In this document: positions 19,240-26,737 of the stretch, one piece after another | Layout: each line of letters begins with the position of its first letter | How positions within the stretch are numbered: position 1 is the first letter of the stretch | From: Desulfosudis oleivorans Hxd3 | GTDB taxonomy: Bacteria > Desulfobacterota > Desulfobacteria > Desulfobacterales > Desulfosudaceae | Direction: 5' to 3' | Length of the DNA stretch: 64,000 nt | Assembly (NCBI RefSeq): GCF_000018405.1 | Contig: NC_009943.1 | Coordinates: 385,255-449,254, forward strand | Made by a program: the position numbers and the translations under genes | Notes under the pieces: model-generated | Told to the model about the DNA's origin: nothing | The model's database searches: none | What the model saw: the letters and a program-made list of their open reading frames with translations, nothing else

Positions 19240-20634
19240 TTATGCTGAAGCCTTGCCGGCTGAAGCCAGCGGATCGACAAAGGGCTCTCCGGCCAGTCGG
19301 CGCTGGATCTGCCGGTGAATCTGCTGATGCACCTCCCGTGTCAGCGGATAGCGCCAGGCAACGGCCATGGCGACAAGATTGCACAAACAGGGGACCAGGG
19401 TATAGAGAACGCGAAGGGTGGTCACCACGGCCGGGGATTGGTTTATGGTGGGATCATACCCGGAAACACCCAAAAGTGCCAGCCCCGCTCCCACCCCAAC
19501 GGCCGCGGCCAGCTTTTTTGCCACGGACCAGAACCCGATATAGACCCCTTCCCGGCGAAGGCCGGTCTGGAGCTGGTCGTAATCAATGACATCCGCCTGC
19601 ATGGCCGAAGGAATGGCCAGGCTGGCGCCGAACCCCATGCCGGAAATTGCCACCAGAACGCCGTAGGCCCACTCGTCCCCCGGCCCCAGGAAAAAGACAC
19701 CGAAAAAGGCGCCGGTGTTGACCGCCATGGCGGCCAGCCACATGTTCTTTTTTTCAAACCGTTTGGCCCCGGCCACCCACAACGGCAGCAGCAGGATGCC
19801 GGTGACAAAATATATAAGCAGAAAAAGATCGGCCCTGGGCGAGTGCAGCACATACTCCACGTAATAAAGGATCAGGGTGGCCGGCAGGTTGCTGCCGATG
19901 GCGCTGATGGTATAACTGATCAGCAGAATACGGAACGGCCTGTTTTGCAGGCTGGATGCCATGCCGGAAAAAAAGGGGGCCGCGGTTTCGGGCCGCACTG
20001 TCGTTCGTTCCCGGAAAGACAAGACGCACCAGGCGGCACTGGCAAGAATCAGGGGGCCGTAGAGCAGGGAAAGCACATGAAACACTTCACGGAAATCCTC
20101 CGCGGTTTCCCCGATATGCCACAGGGCCTTGACAATGGCAGGGGAGGCGGCCGCGACCAGGGTGCCGGCGATCAGCGCGCCGTCCCGCATGCCGAACAGG
20201 GCGGTCCTTTCATTATAGTCATAGGTCAGTTCCGGTCCCAGGGATTCATACGGGACAATGATGACGGTCCAGAAGAGAAACAGGGCCGCCACCATCACGG
20301 CAAACCAGGCGGTTGCCGCCGCGGTTCCCAGGCCGGCCGGCGGGTTGAAAAGCAGGGCCATGGCGGCCACGGTCAGCACGGCACCGGCGGCAATCAGGGG
20401 CCGGCGCCGGCCAAAGGGGGTTTTGAGCCGGTCGGAAATATATCCCATGGCCGGATCGGTAACGGCGTCAAACAACCGGACCAGCAGCAGAATCAGGCCC
20501 AGGGCGCCGATGGGAACCCCTATCACGTCGGTGTAAAATTTCGGAATATAGACATAGACAGGGATTCCCACCACGGCCAGGGAAAAGGCCGGCCCTGAAT
20601 AGGCCAGTTTCCGGGTAACGGTGAGATGTCTCAC
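19240..20634 (-). CDS. GPH-type (MelB-like) MFS transporter
   Basis: A 464-residue, roughly 12-helix protein of the glycoside-pentoside-hexuronide:cation symporter family. It has the early VRLFDAVTDPAMGYISDRLKT near residues 50-70, GRRRPLIAAG near 75, and VIDYDQLQTGLRREGVYIGFWS near 355. Relatives in lipid-modification clusters probably move lipid precursors or an unknown solute rather than sugar; that is inference from context. The ATG overlaps the stop of the chalcone-isomerase-like gene (20631-20634), and DUF1295 begins 15 bp after its stop. Confidence 0.88.
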   Translation of the reverse strand: MRHLTVTRKLAYSGPAFSLAVVGIPVYVYIPKFYTDVIGVPIGALGLILLLVRLFDAVTDPAMGYISDRLKTPFGRRRPLIAAGAVLTVAAMALLFNPPAGLGTAAATAWFAVMVAALFLFWTVIIVPYESLGPELTYDYNERTALFGMRDGALIAGTLVAAASPAIVKALWHIGETAEDFREVFHVLSLLYGPLILASAAWCVLSFRERTTVRPETAAPFFSGMASSLQNRPFRILLISYTISAIGSNLPATLILYYVEYVLHSPRADLFLLIYFVTGILLLPLWVAGAKRFEKKNMWLAAMAVNTGAFFGVFFLGPGDEWAYGVLVAISGMGFGASLAIPSAMQADVIDYDQLQTGLRREGVYIGFWSVAKKLAAAVGVGAGLALLGVSGYDPTINQSPAVVTTLRVLYTLVPCLCNLVAMAVAWRYPLTREVHQQIHRQIQRRLAGEPFVDPLASAGKASA

Positions 20635-21221
20635 GGTGCCAGCCCTTTCAGCAGATCGTTGCGAAATCCCTTGTCAATGGGGTTTTCTCCGATCCAGATG
20701 GAAAAAAACGCACGTGAAAAGGCGGCGCCGGGAACCGTTCCCAGTGCCTGCCCGTTTAATGCCAGTTCTGTTCCGGATTCCGGAATGTAGGTGGCCGTAT
20801 AACGGTCACCGGGCGCCACATCCCGGTAAAGGGCGTTCATCCGGTCGACAAGCGGGGCGAGACGCGCAAACTGATCCGGTGTCACGTTTTTTTCAATCAT
20901 GGTGGTGGTGGCCGTTGCAAAATCTTCGGCCGGAATGGCGTGAAAATAGTGAAGCACCAGTTGCCGCGTCACATTCTCAAGCGCCCTGTCCGGGGGCAGG
21001 CCCGCTTCCAGGTAAAAGGCCCCGGCATAGGCTTTGATGACCACCAGGTATCGCAGAAGGCCCGCGCCCCGCAGGGTCAGGCGCTTTTCGCTGACGTAAA
21101 CCGCTTTTTCAAAGTCAGCGCCATTGACCTGGGCGCCGTAAAGACCGGTGGTAAAACAAAAGATAAGCACCCAGGTCGTAACGAGCCGGTTGATAAACCG
21201 TTGTTTCGGCATGATGCGCAT
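20631..21221 (-). CDS. Chalcone-isomerase-like periplasmic protein
   Basis: A 196-residue protein with an N-terminal signal (RLVTTWVLIFCFTTGLYGA) and a chalcone-isomerase-like domain. The latter shows LTLRGAGLLRYLVVIKAYAGAFYLE near 60-85, LVLHYFHAIPAEDFATA near 105, and GTVPGAAFSRAFFSIWIGENPIDKGFRNDLL at the C-terminus. This fold binds fatty-acid-like ligands in several relatives. An upstream frame to 21335 exists, but GGGGAG before the ATG at 21221 marks the start. It is first in the six-gene lipid operon. Bacterial homologues often occur with the same set of genes. Confidence 0.85.
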   Translation of the reverse strand: MRIMPKQRFINRLVTTWVLIFCFTTGLYGAQVNGADFEKAVYVSEKRLTLRGAGLLRYLVVIKAYAGAFYLEAGLPPDRALENVTRQLVLHYFHAIPAEDFATATTTMIEKNVTPDQFARLAPLVDRMNALYRDVAPGDRYTATYIPESGTELALNGQALGTVPGAAFSRAFFSIWIGENPIDKGFRNDLLKGLAP

Positions 21222-21665
21222 TGTCTTGCACTCCCCTGGTACAGAAATGTGTCTGTCAGGACTGAGACAGGACGCTGACCCCCACCGGTTGCGCTTTTTG
21301 GATAAAAATATTTTATTACAATTGTTTATACACAATTTACGCTTTGGTCAAGTCAGCGTGACATCTGCTATCTGTTTGAACAGTCTCAAATAGCAACTTG
21401 CATGCCAGATCATGAAATATCCGGGCTGGTGTCTTGATCCGGATTGCTTTTTTGCCAAACAGTGTACCCCATGAGGGGGCATGTGCGCAAGCAGCCGGAA
21501 ACAAATGAAAAATTCAACTTTGGAATGCCCCTGGAGCCCGGTGTCGCCGGCATGGCGGAGCAGGAAAAGTTTTTAAAATATGGCACCGATATTGCTTTTT
21601 ATAATCAAAATGTTTAAATTGATTCAGGGGTTAAACCAAAACCGTTTAGCAAAGGAGGACGGATC
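21222..21665. other. Divergent intergenic region with possible minus-strand promoter
   Basis: On the minus strand TTGACC (complement of 21346-21351), a 17-bp spacer and TAAACA (complement of 21323-21328) could drive the lipid operon about 100 bp upstream of its first gene; the -10 match is weak. The spacer edge contains the small dyad ATTGT-N6-ACAAT. At 21414-21433 is a half copy (TGAAATATCCGGG) of the family F repeat. No gene or RNA structure is evident from 21430 to 21660. Confidence 0.4.
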
Positions 21666-21977
21666 ATGGACGTTAAAGATTTTTGCAGTGGTTTGGAGCA
21701 GGAGCTGGTGGCATGGAAGGCCAAGCTGTTTGATGTGGTTGCAAAGGCCGACAGGCTCGGAAGCGCGGAAAGGGAGCGGGTGCTTGCCAATTTTAATGAC
21801 ATGAAAATTATTGTGCAGGACCTTGAAGAAAAGATCAACCAGCTCAAAACCGAGTGCCCGTCTGACTGGAGCCCCCAGAAAAAAGCCATTGAGAAGGGGC
21901 ATGTGGACATGCGGTCAAAGTACGAGGAGGCAATGGAGTTTATCGGGAAAGCAGCCCCGGTTTCCATCCCGGGTTAA
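21666..21977 (+). CDS. Small coiled-coil protein, function unknown
   Basis: A 103-residue soluble, almost entirely helical protein. Residues 10-75 have heptad-like spacing (LEQELVAWKAKLFDVVAKADRL, then FNDMKIIVQDLEEKINQLKTE), so a coiled coil or helical hairpin is likely. It ends with EEAMEFIGKAAPV. AAGGAGG precedes the ATG and a strong terminator follows 28 bp after the stop, so it is an independently transcribed unit. I recognise no named family. Confidence 0.8.
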   Translation: MDVKDFCSGLEQELVAWKAKLFDVVAKADRLGSAERERVLANFNDMKIIVQDLEEKINQLKTECPSDWSPQKKAIEKGHVDMRSKYEEAMEFIGKAAPVSIPG

Positions 21978-22005
21978 GGCCTGAACAGAAAATTGATTTT
22001 GTAAA

Positions 22006-22035
22006 AAGAGCGGTGCCGGCACCGCTCTTTTTTTT
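22006..22035 (+). terminator. Intrinsic terminator after the coiled-coil gene
   Basis: AAGAGCGGTGCC and GGCACCGCTCTT form a perfect 12-pair stem, followed by eight T. Confidence 0.9.
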
Positions 22036-22167
22036 ATGCACAAACCGCCATCTTCCTGTATCCACTGTCTAAAAGGCTCAGCCATCGCCCTTCATTGAAC
22101 CGCAATAAACCCACGCCGGTTGTAAATAACCCAACCCACTCACCTGCCGGTTGGGCAAAATTTTCTA

Positions 22168-22196
22168 TTGACACAGTTCTCTTCGTCCGGTAATGT
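22168..22196 (+). promoter_or_regulatory. Probable sigma-70 promoter of sahR
   Basis: TTGACA at 22168-22173 is perfect; TAATGT at 22191-22196 follows after 17 bp. The predicted start of transcription near 22203 lies just before the dyad at 22212-22229, an arrangement expected for repression. Confidence 0.6.
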
Positions 22197-22211
22197 AGCG
22201 TCAGGTCTGTT

Positions 22212-22229
22212 TATCAATATATTTTGATA
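22212..22229 (+). promoter_or_regulatory. Probable SahR operator (dyad TATCAA-N6-TTGATA)
   Basis: A perfect inverted repeat of two six-base arms with a six-base AT spacer lies between the predicted transcription start and the sahR start codon. ArsR-family regulators bind dyads of this size, and SahR proteins are known to autoregulate with ahcY. No second copy was found directly upstream of ahcY. Confidence 0.6.
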
Positions 22230-22238
22230 TTGTTATAA

Positions 22239-23153
22239 ATGCATATAATTAAATACTTAAAAGCTATTTCAGACGAAACCCGGCTGCGGCTGCTCTTTCT
22301 GCTGCTTCACTACGAGCTGAATGTAAACGAGGTGGTGGCCGTGGTGGAGATGATCCAGTCCCGTGTGTCGCGCCACTTGAAGATTCTGACCGAATCGGGC
22401 CTGTTGCAGTTCCGGCGGGACGGCGGGTTTGTCTACTATTCGGCCCTTACCGACGAGGCCAACGGCCCGGTGGTCCGGCTGGTTGCCGACGCCCTGGCCG
22501 ATGATCCGGTGTGCGAGGCCGACCTGGGCCGGGCCGAAGCCCTGATTCGGGAAAGAAAAAGCCGGACCAAACGGTTTTTTGAATCCGTGGCCGATACATG
22601 GGAGGTGCGCAAGCACGATGTGCTGGGCGACCTTGACCTGAACCGGATACTTGCCGACAGGGTGGGAAACTGCCCGGTGGCGGCGGACCTTGGCTGCGGC
22701 ACCGGCGCTTTGCTGGCGGCCCTGAACGGGCAGGTTCCCACCGTGATCGGCGTGGACAGCTCACCGGGCATGCTGGAGCAGGCCCGGCTGAAAACAGCGG
22801 CCATGGCCGGTGTCAACCTGCGGCTGGGCGAGCTGGAGTATCTGCCCATGCGGGACCGGGAGGCCCACTGCGCGGTGATGAACATGGTGCTGCACCACAT
22901 TTCCGAGCCGGTCAAAGTGCTGGCCGAGGCCTATCGCATCCTGCACCCCGGGGGAACCTTTTTTATCGCGGATTTTGACAAGCACAACAAGGTTGCGGTG
23001 CGGGAAAAAATCGGCGGATCCTGGTTCGGGTTTTCACAAAACGAGATGGACGCATGGCTGGCCGGCGCGGGGTTTGTTCCTGCCGGCCTGGAGCGGTTTG
23101 CCGTCAATTATGGTTTGACGGTTAACCTGTTTGTATCAAAAAAACAGCAGTGA
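22239..23153 (+). CDS. sahR: SahR-type ArsR regulator with C-terminal SAM/SAH-binding methyltransferase-like domain
   Basis: A 304-residue protein. Residues 1-85 are an ArsR-type winged helix (IKYLKAISDETRLRLLFLL, recognition helix MIQSRVSRHLKILTESGLLQFRR). From about 105 it is a class I methyltransferase fold with ADLGCGTGALL near 147-158, GVDSSPGMLEQAR and a long NMVLHHISEP...LHPGGTFFIADF block. In Proteobacteria this architecture beside ahcY is SahR, which senses S-adenosylhomocysteine and controls methyl-cycle genes. The next gene, 420 bp away, is ahcY. The ATG at 22239 has no clear ribosome site, but the helix sequence fits this start. Catalytic activity of the C-domain is not expected. 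Confidence 0.85.
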   Translation: MHIIKYLKAISDETRLRLLFLLLHYELNVNEVVAVVEMIQSRVSRHLKILTESGLLQFRRDGGFVYYSALTDEANGPVVRLVADALADDPVCEADLGRAEALIRERKSRTKRFFESVADTWEVRKHDVLGDLDLNRILADRVGNCPVAADLGCGTGALLAALNGQVPTVIGVDSSPGMLEQARLKTAAMAGVNLRLGELEYLPMRDREAHCAVMNMVLHHISEPVKVLAEAYRILHPGGTFFIADFDKHNKVAVREKIGGSWFGFSQNEMDAWLAGAGFVPAGLERFAVNYGLTVNLFVSKKQQ

Positions 23154-23154
23154 T

Positions 23155-23299
23155 GGCTTCGTAAAAAGTCCAATATCTGCGTTGCGCTGCCCCCCTCGTC
23201 ACTGCGGCGTACAACAAGTACGCCTCATTCCTCGGGACTTGCGACGCCTTGATCTTGAACTTTTTACTTTGCCATCCCAAATGGACTTTTTACGAGAAC
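23155..23299. repeat. Palindromic TTCGTAAAAAG-ended repeat (family B)
   Basis: About 145 bp with inverted ends GGCTTCGTAAAAAGTCCA and TGGACTTTTTACGAGAACA. An inner hairpin (ACTGCGGCGTAC-AACAA-GTACGCC) lies at the centre. Other copies: 36735-36900, 45005-45156, 60515-60638, partial 58473-58512, and a diverged relative at 53689-53830. MITE-like; no coding capacity. Confidence 0.85.
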
Positions 23300-23352
23300 A
23301 GCTGCAGTGATTGAATAAATGATAACAGAAAAGAAGAAGATTTATTTTAACC

Positions 23353-23430
23353 GTCATTGCGAGCCGAAGGCGAAGCAATCTTGTCCAGAATCGCATGAGA
23401 TTGCCGCGTCGCTTCGCTCCTCGCAATGAC
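23353..23430. repeat. REP-like palindrome GTCATTGCGAG...CTCGCAATGAC (family D)
   Basis: A 78-bp inverted repeat with ends GTCATTGCGAG and CTCGCAATGAC, and inner GCGAAGCAATC / GATTGCCGCGTCGCTTCGC. A second copy is at 58549-58642. This repeat type is common across bacterial genomes. Confidence 0.85.
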
Positions 23431-23451
23431 CCGGTGCCCTGGGTCTCCGGG

Positions 23452-23530
23452 ATCGCTGTCGAAATCGAATTGCACCGGCGTAAATGGAATCGATGCCGAT
23501 GCCGATTTCGATAGCGATTTCGAGCCCGAT
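23452..23530. repeat. Inverted pair of ATCGNN hexamer arrays (family A)
   Basis: The left, plus-oriented array has three units (23452-23469: ATCGCT, GTCGAA, ATCGAA, then TTG). The right, minus-oriented array has seven units (23489-23530). The gap of 19 bp would be a hairpin loop. It lies 43 bp upstream of ahcY, within its probable 5' leader. Confidence 0.85.
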
Positions 23531-23572
23531 AAAAAGAGAACCATCAACCAGTCAACACAAAGGAGAAAACAG

Positions 23573-24841
23573 ATGAACATGGCAAAAGGAGATCATTACG
23601 AGGTAAAGGATATGTCGCTGGCGGCCCAGGGCAAAAACAACCTGGAACTGGCCGAGCTGAACATGGGCGCGCTGATGGAGGTAAAAAAGCGGTTCAAGAA
23701 GGAAAAACCGCTCAAGGGCGTGCGCATTGGTATGGCCCTGCACGTGACCAAGGAGACCGGCATCCTGGTGCGGACCCTGCTGGCCGGTGGCGCCGATGTC
23801 TATATCACCGGGTGCAACCCGCTCTCCACCCAGGATGACGTGGCCGCGGCCCTGGCCAAAGAGGGGGTCAAGGTTTGGGGTTATAAAGGGGAGAACAACG
23901 AGGATTATTACCGGTACATCAAGTATGTCATCGAGGCAAAGCCCCACATCACCATTGATGACGGCTGCGACCTTGTCTCCGAGATTCACAAGAATCATCC
24001 GCAACTGATCAAGAACATCATCTGTGGCTGCGAAGAGACCACCACCGGCATCATCCGGCTTCAGGCCATGGCCAAGGCCAAGGCTCTTAAGTACCCCATG
24101 ATCGCGGTCAACGACAACAAGACCAAGCACCTGGTGGACAACTTTTACGGCACGGGCCAGTCCTCCATCGACGGCATCCTGCGGGCCACCAACCTGCTTT
24201 ACGCGGGCAAGACCTTTGTGGTGTGCGGCTATGGCAGCTGCGGCAAGGGCTTGGCCGACCGGGCACGGGGCCTTGGCGCCAACGTGGTGGTGACCGAGGT
24301 GGACAACTTCTGCGCCCTGCAGGCCCACTATGACGGGTTTCGGGTCATGAAGCTGGCCGACGCGGTCAAGATCGGCGACATCTTCTGCACCGTCACCGGC
24401 AACAAGCATGTCATCCGCGTGGAACACATGAAAAAAATGAAAAACGGCGCCATCCTGTCAAATTCGGGGCACTTTGATATTGAGCTGGAGCTCTCCCGCC
24501 TTAACAAGGTGGCCGATTCCAAGCGCCGGGTGCGGCCCTTCATGGATGAGTATGTTCTGGCCGGCAAAAAAATATTTGTCCTGGGCGAAGGCCGGCTGGT
24601 CAACCTGTCCGCGGCTGAAGGCCATCCCAGCGAGGTGATGTCCACCTCATTCTGCGGCCAGGCCCTGGCCTGTGAATACGGCGTGAAGAACAAGGGCAAG
24701 ATGCCGGTGGGCGTGGTTCAACTGCCCGGCGAGATCGACGACACGATTGCCGGGCTCCAGCTTACGGCCATGGGCATCAAGATCGACGAGATGACCGCCG
24801 AACAGAAACGCTACATGGACACCTGGGAAGAGGGCACCTGA
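23573..24841 (+). CDS. ahcY: S-adenosyl-L-homocysteine hydrolase
   Basis: Splits SAH reversibly to adenosine and homocysteine with bound NAD, removing the inhibitory product of methyl transfer. The 422-residue protein shows SLAAQGKNNLELAE at the N-terminus, a substrate region TGCNPLSTQDDVAAAL, ICGCEETTTGI near 155, and ILSNSGHFDIE late. The NAD loop GYGSCGKG at 219-226 replaces the commoner GYGDVGKG. The open frame extends to 23426 through repeats; AAGGAG before the ATG at 23573 decides the start. It follows sahR and ends at a strong terminator. Confidence 0.97.
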   Translation: MNMAKGDHYEVKDMSLAAQGKNNLELAELNMGALMEVKKRFKKEKPLKGVRIGMALHVTKETGILVRTLLAGGADVYITGCNPLSTQDDVAAALAKEGVKVWGYKGENNEDYYRYIKYVIEAKPHITIDDGCDLVSEIHKNHPQLIKNIICGCEETTTGIIRLQAMAKAKALKYPMIAVNDNKTKHLVDNFYGTGQSSIDGILRATNLLYAGKTFVVCGYGSCGKGLADRARGLGANVVVTEVDNFCALQAHYDGFRVMKLADAVKIGDIFCTVTGNKHVIRVEHMKKMKNGAILSNSGHFDIELELSRLNKVADSKRRVRPFMDEYVLAGKKIFVLGEGRLVNLSAAEGHPSEVMSTSFCGQALACEYGVKNKGKMPVGVVQLPGEIDDTIAGLQLTAMGIKIDEMTAEQKRYMDTWEEGT

Positions 24842-24864
24842 AATATTCAGACTTAACTTTACCC

Positions 24865-24910
24865 TCCCACACCCCCGGCGTTAAGCCGGGGGTGTGGGAT
24901 TTTTGTTTTT
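24865..24910 (+). terminator. Intrinsic terminator of ahcY
   Basis: A 15-pair stem (TCCCACACCCCCGGC with GCCGGGGGTGTGGGA) around GTTAA, followed by a T-rich tract broken by a single G. Confidence 0.93.
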
Positions 24911-24929
24911 ACCTTCCTTTAAAATCCAA

Positions 24930-25076
24930 ATCGGTATCGGGATCGACATCGGTATCGAAATTGGGTGCCGGGCTTCTCATGCAGATTCATACCGGTAAGA
25001 AGGATGAGGGAAGCCAAAGGCCAGGCTGCATCCGCCGTCAATACAATTCGATTTCGATACCGATAGCGATTTGGAT
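24930..25076. repeat. Inverted pair of ATCGNN hexamer arrays (family A) with conserved outer flank
   Basis: Plus array 24930-24959 (ATCGGT, ATCGGG, ATCGAC, ATCGGT, ATCGAA) and minus array 25047-25076 (ending AGCGAT, TTGGAT) are separated by 87 bp of unique sequence. The outer right flank 25077-25124 is the inverted counterpart of 34-80, including TTTATCC, GGCAGGACAG, TTTTAATCAT and TCCAAAAACG. This indicates that the element extends about 50 bp past the array. Confidence 0.85.
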
Positions 25077-25153
25077 AAACAGCCGGGGATCTGTCCTGCC
25101 ATGATTAAAACCGTTTTTGGATAACTCATGATCCGGGATAAATACCTGTTCAT

Positions 25154-26737
25154 GTGAAAAATTTCGTGCAATATTCGAACTGGCGCAGTTCATATCGTCT
25201 TAATGGGAATGGAACGACAATGGTTCTTGCCTCCCTGTCCGGCATCCTCTTTACGGTTGCCTTTTCCGTAAAACCGCTCTGGTGGGTTTCTTTTGCGGCG
25301 CTCTTTCCCCTGCTGTTGTCCCTTGACCGGGCAAGAACGTGGAGAGCTGCTGCTGTCCGGATGTCCCTGTTCTCGATTGTGTTTTCTTTTGGCATGGGCT
25401 ACTGGGTGTTCCATGCCCTGGTCGGTCATTACCAGTTGCCCGCGGGCACGGCGGTATCTTTTTTCATTCTGGCGCTGGTCCTTCCGGTCTGGCTGATGCA
25501 CCTGACAATTGCCCTTTTTTACCGGTTCTTAAACAACCGGACCCCTGTTTTTTATGCCCTGGTGGTGCCATGCCTGTGGGTGCTCGGCGATTATGTTAAA
25601 GGCATGATACCCCTGCTGGTCCCCTGGGGCGACATCGGATATGCCCTGGTGGACTGGGGCGCCTATTTTCAGATGGCCGACCTGGGAGGGGTCTACCTGG
25701 TCTCATTTTTAGTGGTGATGTTCAACTCCCTGCTGGTCTGCCTGATGGAATGCCGCCCGCAAACGAATGATCTCTTTCGCCGGCGGCCGATGAAGGGCCG
25801 GGCCGGAACCGCGGTGCTGATCCTCCTGGTGCTGATCCTCCTGGTGCCCTTGTGCTACGGGTCCGTTCGGCGTTACCGGATGCCTGTCCTGTCTTTGGCC
25901 GGGGAGAAGACGCCTGCCGTCATTGCTCAAGGTAATTTTTCACACAAAGACCGATGGGGGGGGCTGGGGTTTTACCAGCGACTGAAAACCTATATCGAAC
26001 TCAGCGGCGATCCGTCGGATATGGGAAAGGCCGGGGTCATTGTCTGGCCGGAAACCGTGCTCAATCATCCCGAGGCCCTGACCGGACCGTTTTTTGCGGA
26101 CCTGGCCCGGATACTGGGAAAAGAGAACCTGCTGATCGCCGGCGGGCTGAAGCGTGACAGCCAGAGCCAGGGCGTCTACAATTCCGTTTATGTGATCGAA
26201 GACGGTCAGCTGAAACGGTACGACAAGCACATCCTTCTGCCCTACTCGGAAAGAGGACCGGCTGTCGGCCCTTTATTCCGTTTTTACAACGCCCCGGACC
26301 GTTTTATTCCCGGCACGACCCCGGCCTGTCTGAGCACCTCCCATGGCAGGGTGGGGCTGTCCGTCTGCTTTGAGATCCTCTATCCGGGTTATGTCCGGCT
26401 GTCCGTAAAACAGGGCGCCGAATTTCTGGTCAATGTCTCCAATGACGCCTGGTTCGGGGATTCGGCCATGCCCCGGGCCCATCTGCGGGCGGCCCGGGCC
26501 CGGGCCGTGGAGACCGGCCGCTGGCTGCTGCGGGCGTCAAACAGCGGCATTTCCGCCGTGATCGCGCCGAATGGAAGCCTCACTGCCGGCAGTGACCTGT
26601 TTCGCACCCAGCGGATTTCAGGATCGTTTACGCGTCTGACGACAACAACGGTTTACACACGATGGGGGGAGTGGCTCTTCTTCTTTTGTCTGGCGGTTCC
26701 GGCAATCAGCTTATTACGGGCGGGTGTCCGGCGTTGA
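25154..26737 (+). CDS. lnt: Apolipoprotein N-acyltransferase
   Basis: Adds the third acyl chain to the N-terminal Cys of lipoproteins at the periplasmic face of the inner membrane. The 527-residue protein has about seven hydrophobic N-terminal helices, then a nitrilase-type domain. The catalytic triad is visible as Glu in WPETVLN near 300, Lys in GGLKRD near 332, and Cys in SVCFEILYPG near 405. The usual NVSNDAWFG follows. The start is uncertain: GTG 25154 gives a long basic N-terminus, while ATG 25220 (MVLASLSG) would begin just before the first helix. Its 3' end overlaps the convergent foldase gene by 24 bp. Confidence 0.92.
   Translation: MKNFVQYSNWRSSYRLNGNGTTMVLASLSGILFTVAFSVKPLWWVSFAALFPLLLSLDRARTWRAAAVRMSLFSIVFSFGMGYWVFHALVGHYQLPAGTAVSFFILALVLPVWLMHLTIALFYRFLNNRTPVFYALVVPCLWVLGDYVKGMIPLLVPWGDIGYALVDWGAYFQMADLGGVYLVSFLVVMFNSLLVCLMECRPQTNDLFRRRPMKGRAGTAVLILLVLILLVPLCYGSVRRYRMPVLSLAGEKTPAVIAQGNFSHKDRWGGLGFYQRLKTYIELSGDPSDMGKAGVIVWPETVLNHPEALTGPFFADLARILGKENLLIAGGLKRDSQSQGVYNSVYVIEDGQLKRYDKHILLPYSERGPAVGPLFRFYNAPDRFIPGTTPACLSTSHGRVGLSVCFEILYPGYVRLSVKQGAEFLVNVSNDAWFGDSAMPRAHLRAARARAVETGRWLLRASNSGISAVIAPNGSLTAGSDLFRTQRISGSFTRLTTTTVYTRWGEWLFFFCLAVPAISLLRAGVRR

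Noticed and set aside
21323-21351. MerR/LitR-type promoter with operator in a long spacer before the lipid operon
   Set aside because: No 19-20 bp spaced -35/-10 pair around the ATTGT-N6-ACAAT dyad could be aligned; only a weak ordinary promoter is possible.
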